Shown here one piece after another: positions 1 to 8,045 of a stretch of 64,000 bases of DNA (its first letter is position 1; every line of letters starts with the position of its first letter). Origin of the DNA: Lysobacter firmicutimachus (GTDB lineage: Bacteria; Pseudomonadota; Gammaproteobacteria; Xanthomonadales; Xanthomonadaceae); assembly GCF_037027445.1 (NCBI RefSeq), contig NZ_JBANDL010000002.1:4374001-4438000 (forward strand). Direction: 5' to 3'. Made by a program: the position numbers and the translations under genes. The notes under the pieces are model-generated. The model was given only the letters and a program-made list of their open reading frames with translations. It searched no databases and was not told the DNA's origin.

Positions 1-832
1 CGCTCCGGCTCGCCGCGCCGGAAAGATCGAGCTTGAATGCTTCGCTGCTCAGCAATTCGACGATGGCGACGTCGGCCGCGCGCTGGGGGCCAGCGGCCAG
101 GAAGCCCAGCGCCACCGGATCGTCGACCGTGCGCTCGCTGCGCCGGTTCGGCCCTCGCAACGCGCGCTGCGCAGCGCCGCCGGTGACGAAGGTCCAGCCC
201 AGCAAGGCGGCGTACAGCGCCAGGAACGCACCGCCGCGCCACTGCAGGGCATCGATCGTGCCGTGCGCGGCCGCGCCGAGCGCCAGCGCGGCCGCCGACA
301 GCGCGCTCCAGATCCAGAAGGCTCGCCCGAGGCCACGCGGCTCCGACGGCCACGGCAAACCCGATGGCGGCTGCGCCGCCGCGGCCGGCGCGGACACCGG
401 CTCCGGTTCGGCCTCGCCCCAGAACCGCACCGGCGGCTCGCCGAAGAAAAAGCCGTAGCTGGTGCAGGTGTCGCGGTACTGGCGGCGATGACGCTCGTCC
501 TCGTCGGCACCGCCGCGCGAGGGCGCGTGATGCAGCGGCCGCTGCAGCACCTGCGGGCAGAACCGCTCCCAGTAGTCGCGAGTGTCGGTGACGTGGACAT
601 GCCAGACCCGGTCGACGAACCGGCTGGGCGTCACCGCATGCCCGGCCTCGATCGCCAGGAAGCAGAAGCGCCGGTACTCCTCCAACGCCGCCAGGGCGGT
701 CTCGCGGTCGCAGCCGCACTCGTGCGCGACCCGCGATACGAAGGCCTCGTCCGCATCGCCGCCGAAGCGGTAGTCCCGCAAGCGCTGCCACAAGGCCCGC
801 TGCCCGGCGGTCCACGCGTGGGCTCCGCTCAT
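1..832 (-). CDS. TIGR04222-like membrane protein, 3' end missing
   Basis: The frame opens at the ATG ending at 832 and has no stop before base 1, so the C terminus lies outside the window. The N-terminal part contains a W-H-V-H-V element and a C-P-x7-PLHH stretch, which recall the glycine-rich-domain-like (DUF1399) pattern. About residues 145-195 form two hydrophobic segments. After them comes an FLAGPQRAADVAIVELL-type stretch that resembles TIGR04222 membrane proteins, often found as a small-residue-rich membrane protein of unknown role. The start overlaps the stop of the upstream gene (ATGA), so it looks translationally coupled and is the last visible gene of the lipid operon. Its function is unknown and the family call is by eye. 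Confidence 0.7.
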   Translation of the reverse strand, partial: MSGAHAWTAGQRALWQRLRDYRFGGDADEAFVSRVAHECGCDRETALAALEEYRRFCFLAIEAGHAVTPSRFVDRVWHVHVTDTRDYWERFCPQVLQRPLHHAPSRGGADEDERHRRQYRDTCTSYGFFFGEPPVRFWGEAEPEPVSAPAAAAQPPSGLPWPSEPRGLGRAFWIWSALSAAALALGAAAHGTIDALQWRGGAFLALYAALLGWTFVTGGAAQRALRGPNRRSERTVDDPVALGFLAAGPQRAADVAIVELLSSEAFKLDLSGAASRS

Positions 833-1266
833 GCACTCGCTCCGGCGATGCGTCCCAACCAGGTCCCGTCCAACACGAAAGCTCCCGCCAACAGCGCCCA
901 CTGCAACAACAGCGCGGCCGCCTGCCGGCGCAGCAAACCCAACGCGCCGCGCCAGCGCGCGGCCCAGTCGCGGCCGGCACGCGCGGCCGGCAACAGGCCC
1001 AAGCCGATCAGGCCGGCGTCCAACCGCCGCGCCGCAGCCGCCTCGTCTTCCCCGTCCGGTGCGGTCTCGGCCAGCGCCTGCAGCAGCCGCGCATCGAAAT
1101 CGACCCGTAGTGCGTAATAAGCCTGCATCAGCGCGGCGACCACGCTGCCGAGCAACACGGCCGTCCGCAACGGCGCCGTCGACCACCACAGCCCGGCCAG
1201 CGCCGCCGCGAGCAACCACAATGAGATCGCGCGCAGCCAGCGCCCCTGCGCCAGCATAGCGGCCAT
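829..1266 (-). CDS. small integral membrane protein, unknown function
   Basis: 145 residues starting at the ATG ending at 1266; the open frame extends much further upstream, but that extension is a shadow of the phosphatase gene. Hydrophobic segments lie near residues 12-28, 34-52 and 116-132, with a charged acidic loop around 68-82 between them. It sits 26 bp after the PAP2/phosphatase gene and overlaps the next gene by ATGA, so it is likely cotranscribed with the lipid-metabolism genes. I do not recognise the family. Another ATG nine bases downstream is also possible as the start. Confidence 0.65.
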   Translation of the reverse strand: MAAMLAQGRWLRAISLWLLAAALAGLWWSTAPLRTAVLLGSVVAALMQAYYALRVDFDARLLQALAETAPDGEDEAAAARRLDAGLIGLGLLPAARAGRDWAARWRGALGLLRRQAAALLLQWALLAGAFVLDGTWLGRIAGASA

Positions 1267-1292
1267 CGCCCGCCATTCGAACGGGCCGGCGT

Positions 1293-2639
1293 TCAAGCGG
1301 CTTCGCCTCCGACCGCCGCGGCCGGCATGGCCGTGTCGCCGTCCAGGAAGGCCTGCAGGGCACGTCGATGGGCCGGGCCGAGCACGATCGCCGGACGCGC
1401 CCGGCGCAAGGTTTCGATCGCCGCATCCAGCGAATGCGCGCGGCCGCTGCGCAGCAGCCACGCCGCCACCGCCGCGGCGCTGCGCGAGTAGCCCAGCGCG
1501 CAACAGACCAGGACTTCGCCGCGCGCGCGCAGGCGCTCGATGTCCTGCGCCGCCTCGGCGAGCTGCACCGGCGTCGGCGCGACCAGATCCAACATCGGCC
1601 GCACCGCATCGCCCTCGCGCCACACCGGCAAGGACAGTTCGGCGCTGCAGTCGACGATGCCGGCGAAGGCGCCGCGCTCGCCCGCGCCCGGCACCCGGCC
1701 GAGCCAGACGCCATCGGCGACCGCCACCGGCTGCGGCGCGCGCCACGTCCACCAGCGCGAATTGAGCCACGCCGCCAGCAGGTACGGCGCGAACAGCCAG
1801 CGCGCGGCCATGCTCAGACGGCCGTCGGCGCGCTTCTGGAAGCCGTTCGCGCCGAGCAGGGCGTAATTGATCGCGACCAGCGCCAGCGACAATGCCGGCC
1901 ACAGCAGCCACCACGCGGCGCCGCGCAGCCACCAGGCCGCCGCCGCGCACGCCGCCGCGCCGAGCGCGTACAGCGCCGCCAGCTTCCAGCGCTGCGCGTC
2001 GCGCGCCGGGTCCAGGCCGCGCCACGGCGCCGGCGCGCGTTCCGGCCACAGCCATACGCACAGCCAGCCGGCCAGCAGGCCAGTGGGGATGTCGACGAAG
2101 TGGTGCTGATACGTGGTCAGCACCGACACGCCGATCAGGGCGAACCAGCCGTGCAGCAGCCAGCGCCAGGCGCCGTGCAGATGCGCGGCGAAGCGCACCC
2201 ACAACACGATCAGCAGCACGATGTGCAGCGACGGCGCCTGATTGAAGGGCTTGTCGAAGCCCAGCAGCACGTCGAACAGCCAGCCGAACACGCCGTCGCT
2301 GTCCGGGCGCTGGAACGAGAAGCGCAGCGGCCACAGCAGGAAACAGGCGATCGCGATCGCCTGCGCGGTCAACAGGCGCAGGCCCTGGGTGTCGAGCTCG
2401 CGGCGGTCGCGGCAGGCGAACAGCGAGATGCCGTAGAACAGGTCGATCGACCAGTACGGCACGATGGTCCAGGCCCAGAACGGAATCGCCCGCTCCCAGT
2501 CGAACACGATGCTGGGCACGTCGGCGCGCGCCGCGGCCACGCCGTTGGCATAGCCGTAGCTGAGGAAGAACAGCGGCGCCAGCACCAGCAACCACAGTGC
2601 GGCGCGTCCCCACGGACGCCGCCCGGGCGCGGCGCTCAT
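1293..2639 (-). CDS. PAP2 phosphatase fused to a dual-specificity phosphatase
   Basis: 448 residues. The N-terminal 200 residues are a multi-span PAP2-type domain with the SLH core at 137-139 and the HHFVD core at 179-183. These are the usual phosphate-binding and catalytic positions of membrane phosphatidate/lipid phosphatases. After further membrane spans (about 225-290), residues 310-430 form a cytosolic cysteine phosphatase with the CX5R loop CALGYSR at 380-386. The two phosphatase chemistries on one chain suggest dephosphorylation of a lipid head group or its precursor. The gene overlaps the end of the hydrolase-methyltransferase gene by four bases and therefore belongs to its operon. 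The family is known as PAP2/dual specificity phosphatase; the substrate is not established. Confidence 0.88.
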   Translation of the reverse strand: MSAAPGRRPWGRAALWLLVLAPLFFLSYGYANGVAAARADVPSIVFDWERAIPFWAWTIVPYWSIDLFYGISLFACRDRRELDTQGLRLLTAQAIAIACFLLWPLRFSFQRPDSDGVFGWLFDVLLGFDKPFNQAPSLHIVLLIVLWVRFAAHLHGAWRWLLHGWFALIGVSVLTTYQHHFVDIPTGLLAGWLCVWLWPERAPAPWRGLDPARDAQRWKLAALYALGAAACAAAAWWLRGAAWWLLWPALSLALVAINYALLGANGFQKRADGRLSMAARWLFAPYLLAAWLNSRWWTWRAPQPVAVADGVWLGRVPGAGERGAFAGIVDCSAELSLPVWREGDAVRPMLDLVAPTPVQLAEAAQDIERLRARGEVLVCCALGYSRSAAAVAAWLLRSGRAHSLDAAIETLRRARPAIVLGPAHRRALQAFLDGDTAMPAAAVGGEAA

Positions 2640-4396
2640 GCGCCGACCCGCTGCGCCAGCGACACGGTGAAGATGCCGAACGCGTCGATGCGCTGCTCGA
2701 CCTTGCGGAAGCCGGCCGCGCGCACCAGATCGTCCATCTCCTGCTGGCTGCGCCGGCGCATCACCCAGGCCGCGCCGCCGCGGTGGCTGGTCAGGGCACG
2801 GGCGATGAACTCCAGCTGCGGGTGCCAGGGCTGGCCGGTGTAGACCAGGAAACCGCCCTCCGGCACCGCCGCGGCCAGGCCCTCGAGCGAGCGCCGCACC
2901 TGGTCGTTATCGGGGAACAGCTCGTACAGGCCCGACACCACCGCCAGGGTCGGACGCGGATCGAGCGCGGCCAGCGCCTCGCGGTCGAAGGCGTCGCCCT
3001 GGTCGAAGCGCGCCAGCGCGCCGGCGCCGAGCTGCTCGATCAGGGCCCGGCCCTTGTCGACGTTGAGCTCGCTGTAATCGCGCAGGCGCACCGAATCGGC
3101 CTGCGCGCCCTCCCCGGCCAGCGCCTCCAGCGCGTAGCGGCCGTGGCCGGCGGCGATGTCGATCGCGTGCACCGGCAGGCCGGCCGCGCGCAGCCGGCGC
3201 ATCGCCTCGCGCAGCAGCTCGTGCAGGTGGGTGCGGCGCACGCGGATGCCGCGCCAGCCGATCGCGTCGAGGTAGTTGCGGTCGACCATCCGTCCGAGCG
3301 GCCCGGCGCCGCGCGCCTGGTTGCGGTAGACGTAGTCCAGGCTGCTGCCGGAGTCGAAGCCGGTGTCCAGGCCGAGCTTGATCCCCTCCGACAGCTTGCC
3401 GCCGAAACGCAGGCCGGCGCGGACGAAGCGCCAGCGCAGGTCGGCCAGCGACCAGCGCTGCGGCGGCCAGCTCAGCTTCTCCGATTCCTCGAAGCTGGGG
3501 CCGCTGCGGTGCGCGTCGGCGAGATCGGCGCGGCGCAGCGGCTCGGCGAAGCGCGCCTGCAGGAAGCTGCGGATGCGGTTGACCGCGGCCGCGCGGCCCT
3601 TCTCGCCGAGGGTGTCGTGGTAGAAGCCGTCGAGCAGGTGGCGCTCCTTGATCAGCGCGCCGAGGTTTTCGTAAAAGCGGTCCTGCGGCCCGCGGTGGAC
3701 CACGAAATCGGAGCCCGAGACCAGCAGCTGGGTCGGCACGGTGATCGCCTGAGCGTCGGCGACGATGCGGTCGGCGGCCTCGTACAGGCCCAGCAGCACC
3801 CGCACCGAGATCGGCCGGGTGATCAGCGGGTCCTTGCGATAGCTTTCGACCCGTTCCGGGTCGTGGGTCAGCCATTGCGGCTGCACGTAGCTGTTGACGA
3901 AGAAGTTGCCGCGCAACGTCTGCATCAGCTTCAGGCCGGCCCGCGCGAACGGCACGTACAGCTTGACCTTGAAGGCCGGCGACGCCAGCACCAGCGCACG
4001 CAGCCGCGGCGCGTAGTCGTGCGCCCAAGTGGCGGCGACCACCGCGCCGACGCTCTGCGCGACCACGGCGGTGTCCTCGACCGCGATGCCGTGCTTGCCG
4101 CCGATGTGGGCGACGAAGCGGTCCAGGTCGCGCACCAGCGCCTCGAAGCCCGGCGCGTCGCCGCGCTCGCCGGGCGAACGGCCGTTGCCGCGCGCGTCCC
4201 AGGCGAACACGTCGTACTCGGTCAGATTCAGTTCGTCGACCAAGTGCGCGACCCGGCCGGAGTGCTCGTGCCCGCGGTGCAGCAGCACGATCGCCCGGCG
4301 CGGCCCGCCGTCGGCGGGCGCCTGCGCCGGCCAGTGCCGGTAAAACAGCTCGGTATCGTCGAAAGTGGCGAAATAGCGTTCCTGCGCTTCCCTCAC
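2636..4396 (-). CDS. fused alpha/beta hydrolase and class I SAM methyltransferase
   Basis: 586 residues from a GTG at 4394-4396 that overlaps the TGA of the upstream gene (GTGA) behind a GGGAGA ribosome site. The open frame runs on to 5341, but upstream of the GTG it reads through the neighbouring gene in a shadow frame. Residues 1-290 are a serine hydrolase of the monoacylglycerol-lipase type: nucleophile in AQSVG near 114, acid in SGSDF near 226, histidine in FYHDT near 257. Residues 380-580 are a methyltransferase with the SAM-binding loop DIAAGHGRY. The combination is a known bifunctional family. Acting on a lipid made by the adjacent CDP-alcohol transferase is an inference from gene order. 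Confidence 0.9.
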   Translation of the reverse strand: MREAQERYFATFDDTELFYRHWPAQAPADGGPRRAIVLLHRGHEHSGRVAHLVDELNLTEYDVFAWDARGNGRSPGERGDAPGFEALVRDLDRFVAHIGGKHGIAVEDTAVVAQSVGAVVAATWAHDYAPRLRALVLASPAFKVKLYVPFARAGLKLMQTLRGNFFVNSYVQPQWLTHDPERVESYRKDPLITRPISVRVLLGLYEAADRIVADAQAITVPTQLLVSGSDFVVHRGPQDRFYENLGALIKERHLLDGFYHDTLGEKGRAAAVNRIRSFLQARFAEPLRRADLADAHRSGPSFEESEKLSWPPQRWSLADLRWRFVRAGLRFGGKLSEGIKLGLDTGFDSGSSLDYVYRNQARGAGPLGRMVDRNYLDAIGWRGIRVRRTHLHELLREAMRRLRAAGLPVHAIDIAAGHGRYALEALAGEGAQADSVRLRDYSELNVDKGRALIEQLGAGALARFDQGDAFDREALAALDPRPTLAVVSGLYELFPDNDQVRRSLEGLAAAVPEGGFLVYTGQPWHPQLEFIARALTSHRGGAAWVMRRRSQQEMDDLVRAAGFRKVEQRIDAFGIFTVSLAQRVGA

Positions 4397-5040
4397 GGGT
4401 GGTCTCCCTGTCGTTCTGCAACCGCGTCCTGCGCGGCATGATGCCGCAAACCGGCACGCACGCGGCGCACCACCGTCCACGCGCACAGCGCGCTCAGCAA
4501 CACCAGCGCCGCATTCACGGTCGCCGCGCCGATCCAGCCGGCCGCCAGCAGCACGCCGAGCAGGCCGACCGCGAAGGCGCGGTCGCTCTTGCCCATCGGG
4601 CCGTCGTAGCGGCGCGGCGCGCCGATCATCGGCCCGAGCACGCCGGCGTATTCGGTCAGCGCCGCCAGCACCACGAAGGCGATCATCGGCGCGGTCATCA
4701 GTCCGGGCACGGCGAACAGGGCCAGGTAGAGCGCGCTGTCGGCGATCACGTCGGCCAGTTCGTTGAGGTAGGCGCCCAGCCGCGACTGCTGGCCGAACTC
4801 GCGCGCCAGCATGCCGTCGATGGCGTTCATCGCCATGCGCAGGAACATCCACCCCGGCAGCAGCAAAAACAGCGCTGGCCGCGTCGTCGCCCCCAAGCCC
4901 ACCGCCGCGGCCACCGCGAGCGAGACCAGGGCCGCGGCCACGGTGACTTGGTTGGCGGTGGCGCCAAGCGCATGCAAGCGCCGCACCAGCGGCCGCAGCA
5001 AGGCTTGGAAGCGTCCTTTCAAAGCGTAGATCGAGGCCAT
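4393..5040 (-). CDS. CDP-alcohol phosphatidyltransferase family protein
   Basis: 215 residues, membrane-bound, with about six hydrophobic segments. The family signature is present as N72-x2-D75-G76-x2-A79-R80-x8-G89-x3-N93-x3-D97. The usual motif has Asp at all four acidic positions; here the first and third are Asn. The second and fourth Asp, both Gly, and the Ala-Arg pair are kept. The protein would transfer a phospho-alcohol between CDP-diacylglycerol or CDP-alcohol and an acceptor, but the altered motif makes metal binding or substrate choice uncertain. First gene of the minus-strand operon that continues with the hydrolase-methyltransferase. Confidence 0.85.
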   Translation of the reverse strand: MASIYALKGRFQALLRPLVRRLHALGATANQVTVAAALVSLAVAAAVGLGATTRPALFLLLPGWMFLRMAMNAIDGMLAREFGQQSRLGAYLNELADVIADSALYLALFAVPGLMTAPMIAFVVLAALTEYAGVLGPMIGAPRRYDGPMGKSDRAFAVGLLGVLLAAGWIGAATVNAALVLLSALCAWTVVRRVRAGLRHHAAQDAVAERQGDHP

Positions 5041-5184
5041 CGGCTCCTGCGTTCCTTCGCGCCCGGTGGGGCGCCGGCGGACAGCTTAGCCGCTGCGCGC
5101 AACCTTGGGCCCCGGCCGGGCGCGCCATCGATGCGGTATAGCGCCAGTAGCCCGGGCGGGACGCGGGGCGGCACCGGGTCGCCG

Positions 5185-5240
5185 CAGGGCGGGAACAAAT
5201 CCCCCCTCCCCCCTTTTTTTCGAACCGGGCCGGGAGGATG
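5185..5240. repeat. AAATCCCCCCT...CCCTTTTTT-type intergenic repeat remnant
   Basis: The C-rich run followed by T7 between the divergent lipid operon and purH resembles half of a C-run/G-run palindrome that is common between Xanthomonadaceae genes. A similar remnant (CCCTGCTCCGTTTTTCAAAGAAGGGG) lies near 23710. No partner half is present here. No gene is seen elsewhere in 5041-5340. Confidence 0.4.
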
Positions 5241-5302
5241 TGCCTCGGCCTTCCCCCTCCCCCATACCGCCCTGAACGGACCGGCCGCCCGCCCCCGGCG
5301 GC

Positions 5303-5308
5303 TATAAT
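5303..5308 (+). promoter_or_regulatory. candidate -10 box of the purH promoter
   Basis: A perfect TATAAT stands in otherwise GC-rich DNA 32 bases before the purH start. No convincing -35 hexamer is found 16-18 bases upstream. A start of transcription a few bases downstream would leave a leader of only about 25 bases, and that leader shows no Shine-Dalgarno sequence. Confidence 0.5.
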
Positions 5309-5340
5309 TCCCGCGCCCTTCCGCAGCCTCCCTCCCCGCA

Positions 5341-6927
5341 ATGACCTCCGACCGCTCGACCGGCTCGCCGGTGAAACTCCGTCGCGCCCTGCTGTCCGTG
5401 TCCGACAAGACCGGCCTCCTCGATCTCGCCCGCGCCCTCGCCGCGCACGGCGTGGAACTGTTGTCCACCGGCGGCACCGCCAAGGCGATCCGCGACGCCG
5501 GCCTGGCCGTGCGCGACGTCTCCGAAGTCACCGGCTTCCCCGAGATGATGGACGGCCGGGTCAAGACCCTGCATCCGATCGTGCACGGCGGCCTGCTCGG
5601 CCGCGCCGGCACCGACGACGCGGTCATGGCCGAACACGGCATCGCCGCGATCGACCTGCTGGTGCTGAACCTGTATCCGTTCGAGAAGGTTTCCGCCGAC
5701 CCGTCGTCCTCGTTCGAGGACATCATCGAGAACATCGACATCGGCGGCCCGGCGATGCTGCGTTCGGCGGCGAAGAATTTCGCCCGCGTCGCCGTCGCCA
5801 CCGACCCGGCCCAGTACGCCGGCCTGGTCGCCGAACTCGACGGCAACGCCGGCGCGCTGTCGGCCAAGACCCGCTTCGCCCTCGCCGTGGCCGCGTTCAA
5901 CCGCGTCGCCCAGTACGACGCGGCGATCAGCAACCACCTCTCGGCGATCGCCGAAGACGGCAGCGCGCAGACCTTCCCGGCGCAGCACAACGCCAGCTTC
6001 GTCAAGGTCATGGACCTGCGCTACGGCGAAAACCCGCACCAGCAGGGCGCGTTCTATCGCGACCTGTACCCGGTGCCGGGCACCCTGGCGACCTTCGCCC
6101 AACTGCAGGGCAAGGAACTGAGTTTCAACAACCTCGCCGACGCCGACGCGGCCTGGGAATGCGTGCGCCAGTTCGAGCGCCCGGCCTGCGTGATCGTCAA
6201 GCACGCCAACCCTTGCGGCGTGGCCGAGGGCGTGGCCTGCGGCGACGCCTACGAACTGGCCTACGCCACCGACCCGACCTCGGCCTTCGGCGGCATCATC
6301 GCCTTCAACACCAAGCTCGATGCCGCCACCGCCAAGGCCATCCTCGACCGCCAGTTCGTCGAGGTGCTGATCGCCCCCGACTACGAGGACGGCGCGGTCG
6401 AATACGCCAAGAAGAAGGCCAACGTGCGCGTGCTGCGCATTCCGCACGGCACCGGCCGCAACCTGCACGACGTCAAGCGGATCGGCTCGGGCCTGCTGGT
6501 CCAGAGCAGCGACCTGCGCGAAGTCGGCCGCGACGAGCTCAAGGTGGTCAGCAAGCTCGCCCCCACCGAGGCCCAGCTCAACGATCTGCTGTTCGCCTGG
6601 CGCATCGCCAAGTTCGTCAAGTCCAACGCCATCGTCTACGCCCGCGACCACCGCAGCATCGGCATCGGCGCCGGGCAGATGAGCCGCGTGGTCAGCGCCA
6701 AGATCGCCGCGCTCAAGGCCGAGGAAGCCGGCCTGGTCGTGCCGGGTTCGGTGATGGCCTCCGACGCCTTCTTCCCGTTCCGCGACGGCATCGACGCCGC
6801 CGCGGCGGCCGGCATCAAGGCGGTGATCCAGCCGGGCGGCTCGATGCGCGACAGCGAAGTCATCGCCGCCGCCGACGAGCACGGCCTGGCGATGGTGTTC
6901 ACCGGCGTGCGCCACTTCCGCCACTGA
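5341..6927 (+). CDS. purH: bifunctional AICAR transformylase / IMP cyclohydrolase
   Basis: 528 residues, the normal length. It carries out the last two steps of IMP synthesis in the cytoplasm. Residues 12-160 are the MGS-like cyclohydrolase domain, with STGGT at 42-46 and the KTLHP motif at 75-79. Residues 165-528 are the transformylase domain, with RYGENPHQ at 227-234, [13 protein letters not shown] at 261-273 and the catalytic Lys-His pair at 287-288 in VKHANPCG. It starts at an ATG just after a C-rich leader without a visible ribosome site. purD, often directly downstream of purH in proteobacteria, lies 2.7 kb away. Confidence 0.98.
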   Translation: MTSDRSTGSPVKLRRALLSVSDKTGLLDLARALAAHGVELLSTGGTAKAIRDAGLAVRDVSEVTGFPEMMDGRVKTLHPIVHGGLLGRAGTDDAVMAEHGIAAIDLLVLNLYPFEKVSADPSSSFEDIIENIDIGGPAMLRSAAKNFARVAVATDPAQYAGLVAELDGNAGALSAKTRFALAVAAFNRVAQYDAAISNHLSAIAEDGSAQTFPAQHNASFVKVMDLRYGENPHQQGAFYRDLYPVPGTLATFAQLQGKELSFNNLADADAAWECVRQFERPACVIVKHANPCGVAEGVACGDAYELAYATDPTSAFGGIIAFNTKLDAATAKAILDRQFVEVLIAPDYEDGAVEYAKKKANVRVLRIPHGTGRNLHDVKRIGSGLLVQSSDLREVGRDELKVVSKLAPTEAQLNDLLFAWRIAKFVKSNAIVYARDHRSIGIGAGQMSRVVSAKIAALKAEEAGLVVPGSVMASDAFFPFRDGIDAAAAAGIKAVIQPGGSMRDSEVIAAADEHGLAMVFTGVRHFRH

Positions 6928-6935
6928 GCCCGAAC

Positions 6936-6960
6936 GCGGGGACGCCGCGCGCGTCCCCGC
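6936..6960 (+). terminator. GC-rich stem-loop after purH
   Basis: A 9-bp perfect stem, GCGGGGACG paired with CGTCCCCGC around a 7-base loop, begins nine bases after the purH stop. It lacks a U-run, so it could attenuate rather than stop transcription into the next gene 11 bases on. Confidence 0.4.
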
Positions 6961-6970
6961 GGCCGCGACC

Positions 6971-7660
6971 ATGACGACCGTCGCCCCGACCCGCCGCCCC
7001 GTCCTGCGCGCCGCAGTCGTGCGCAAGCTGCTGGCGCTGGGCCTGATGCTGCTGGTCCTGGCCGGCTGGGGCGCCTGGCAGTACTTGCGCCGGCAGTCGG
7101 TCGACAGCGAAACCCTGGGCCCGCTGCCGTCGGACCGCCAGGCCATGACCGTGCTGCTGGTCGAACCGGACGTGACCCTCGGCATCGACGCCGGCCTGCG
7201 CCGCGACCACACCGCCTCGCTCGCCCGCGCCCTGGCGCGACGCCTGGACGAGGCCGGTTATCGCACCCAGTCATTGTCCGCGCGCAGCGACGAGGAGCGC
7301 TTCGGCCAGACCGCGCAGGGCCAGGACCGCGATGCCGCCGCCGCTCATCAAACGCGCATCGCACAGGCGATCCGTGAATTCGCCGCGCCGGTGCTGCGCG
7401 TCTCGCTGGCCGATCAACGAATGGACGGCCATCGCGTCGCCGAGCACACCTACCGGGTCGAACTGCTCGAGCCGCAATCGCTGCAACCCACCTGGCGCGC
7501 GACCTTGACCTGGCGCGAGGGCCGCTATCAATCGATCGCCCTGCTCTGGCACCTGCGCAAGAACCGCCTGCCGCCGCCGCAATGGGACAGCCTCGCCGAC
7601 CTGGCGATGCAGCGCCTGCGCCGCGACGGCGTGATCGGCCAGACCGCCGTGATCCGCTGA
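6971..7660 (+). CDS. hypothetical protein with one N-terminal membrane anchor
   Basis: 229 residues. A single hydrophobic segment at about 20-37 follows a basic N terminus, so most of the chain is probably periplasmic. The remainder is a mixed alpha/beta stretch without a motif I recognise; it includes repeated Arg/Asp-rich helices and the C-terminal [17 protein letters not shown]. It starts 43 bases after purH on the same strand and may share its transcript through the intervening stem-loop. No function is proposed. Confidence 0.75.
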   Translation: MTTVAPTRRPVLRAAVVRKLLALGLMLLVLAGWGAWQYLRRQSVDSETLGPLPSDRQAMTVLLVEPDVTLGIDAGLRRDHTASLARALARRLDEAGYRTQSLSARSDEERFGQTAQGQDRDAAAAHQTRIAQAIREFAAPVLRVSLADQRMDGHRVAEHTYRVELLEPQSLQPTWRATLTWREGRYQSIALLWHLRKNRLPPPQWDSLADLAMQRLRRDGVIGQTAVIR

Positions 7661-7670
7661 CCCAGCTCTC

Positions 7671-8036
7671 TGTAGGAGCGGCGTGAGCCGCGACAACCGA
7701 AGTGGCGCAATACCACGCCACCGTCCGAAACTCGGAGGCCGCGAAACGAAGGAGCCCGGATGTCCGAGCTTCGATGTCTGCGCTTGCGTAAACCGCTTCG
7801 GTTGTCGCGGCTTACGCCGCTCCTACAAAAGCTTCGCGCCCCAAGGGGTAGGAGCGACGCGAGTCGCGACCAACCGAAGCGGCGCAATACCACGCCACAA
7901 CCCGAAGCCTGGAAGCCGCAAAACGAAGAAGCCCGGATGTCCGAGCTTCGGTGTCTGCGCTTGCGTAAACCGCTTCGGTTGTCGCGGCTTACGCCGCTCC
8001 TACAAAAGCTTCGCGCCCCAACGGGTAGGAGCGATC
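7671..8036. repeat. tandem pair of REP-type palindromic elements (177-bp period)
   Basis: Two near-identical units, 7671-7847 and 7848-8024, lie between convergent genes. Each begins with GTAGGAGCGGCGTGAGCCGCG or a close variant followed by ACAACCGAAG. Each ends with its inverse, CTTCGGTTGTCGCGGCTTAC then GCCGCTCCTAC, so each unit can fold into a long hairpin enclosing about 95 bp. A partial third head (GGTAGGAGCGA) follows at 8024-8036. The chain of short open frames translating to [12 protein letters not shown] peptides here is spurious. No gene is seen in 7661-8045. Confidence 0.9.
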
Positions 8037-8045
8037 GACGGGCGC

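Noticed and set aside
2636..5341. A 901-residue single protein reaching back to 5341
   Set aside because: The first 315 codons read through the CDP-alcohol transferase gene in another frame; the conserved protein begins at the GTG at 4394-4396.
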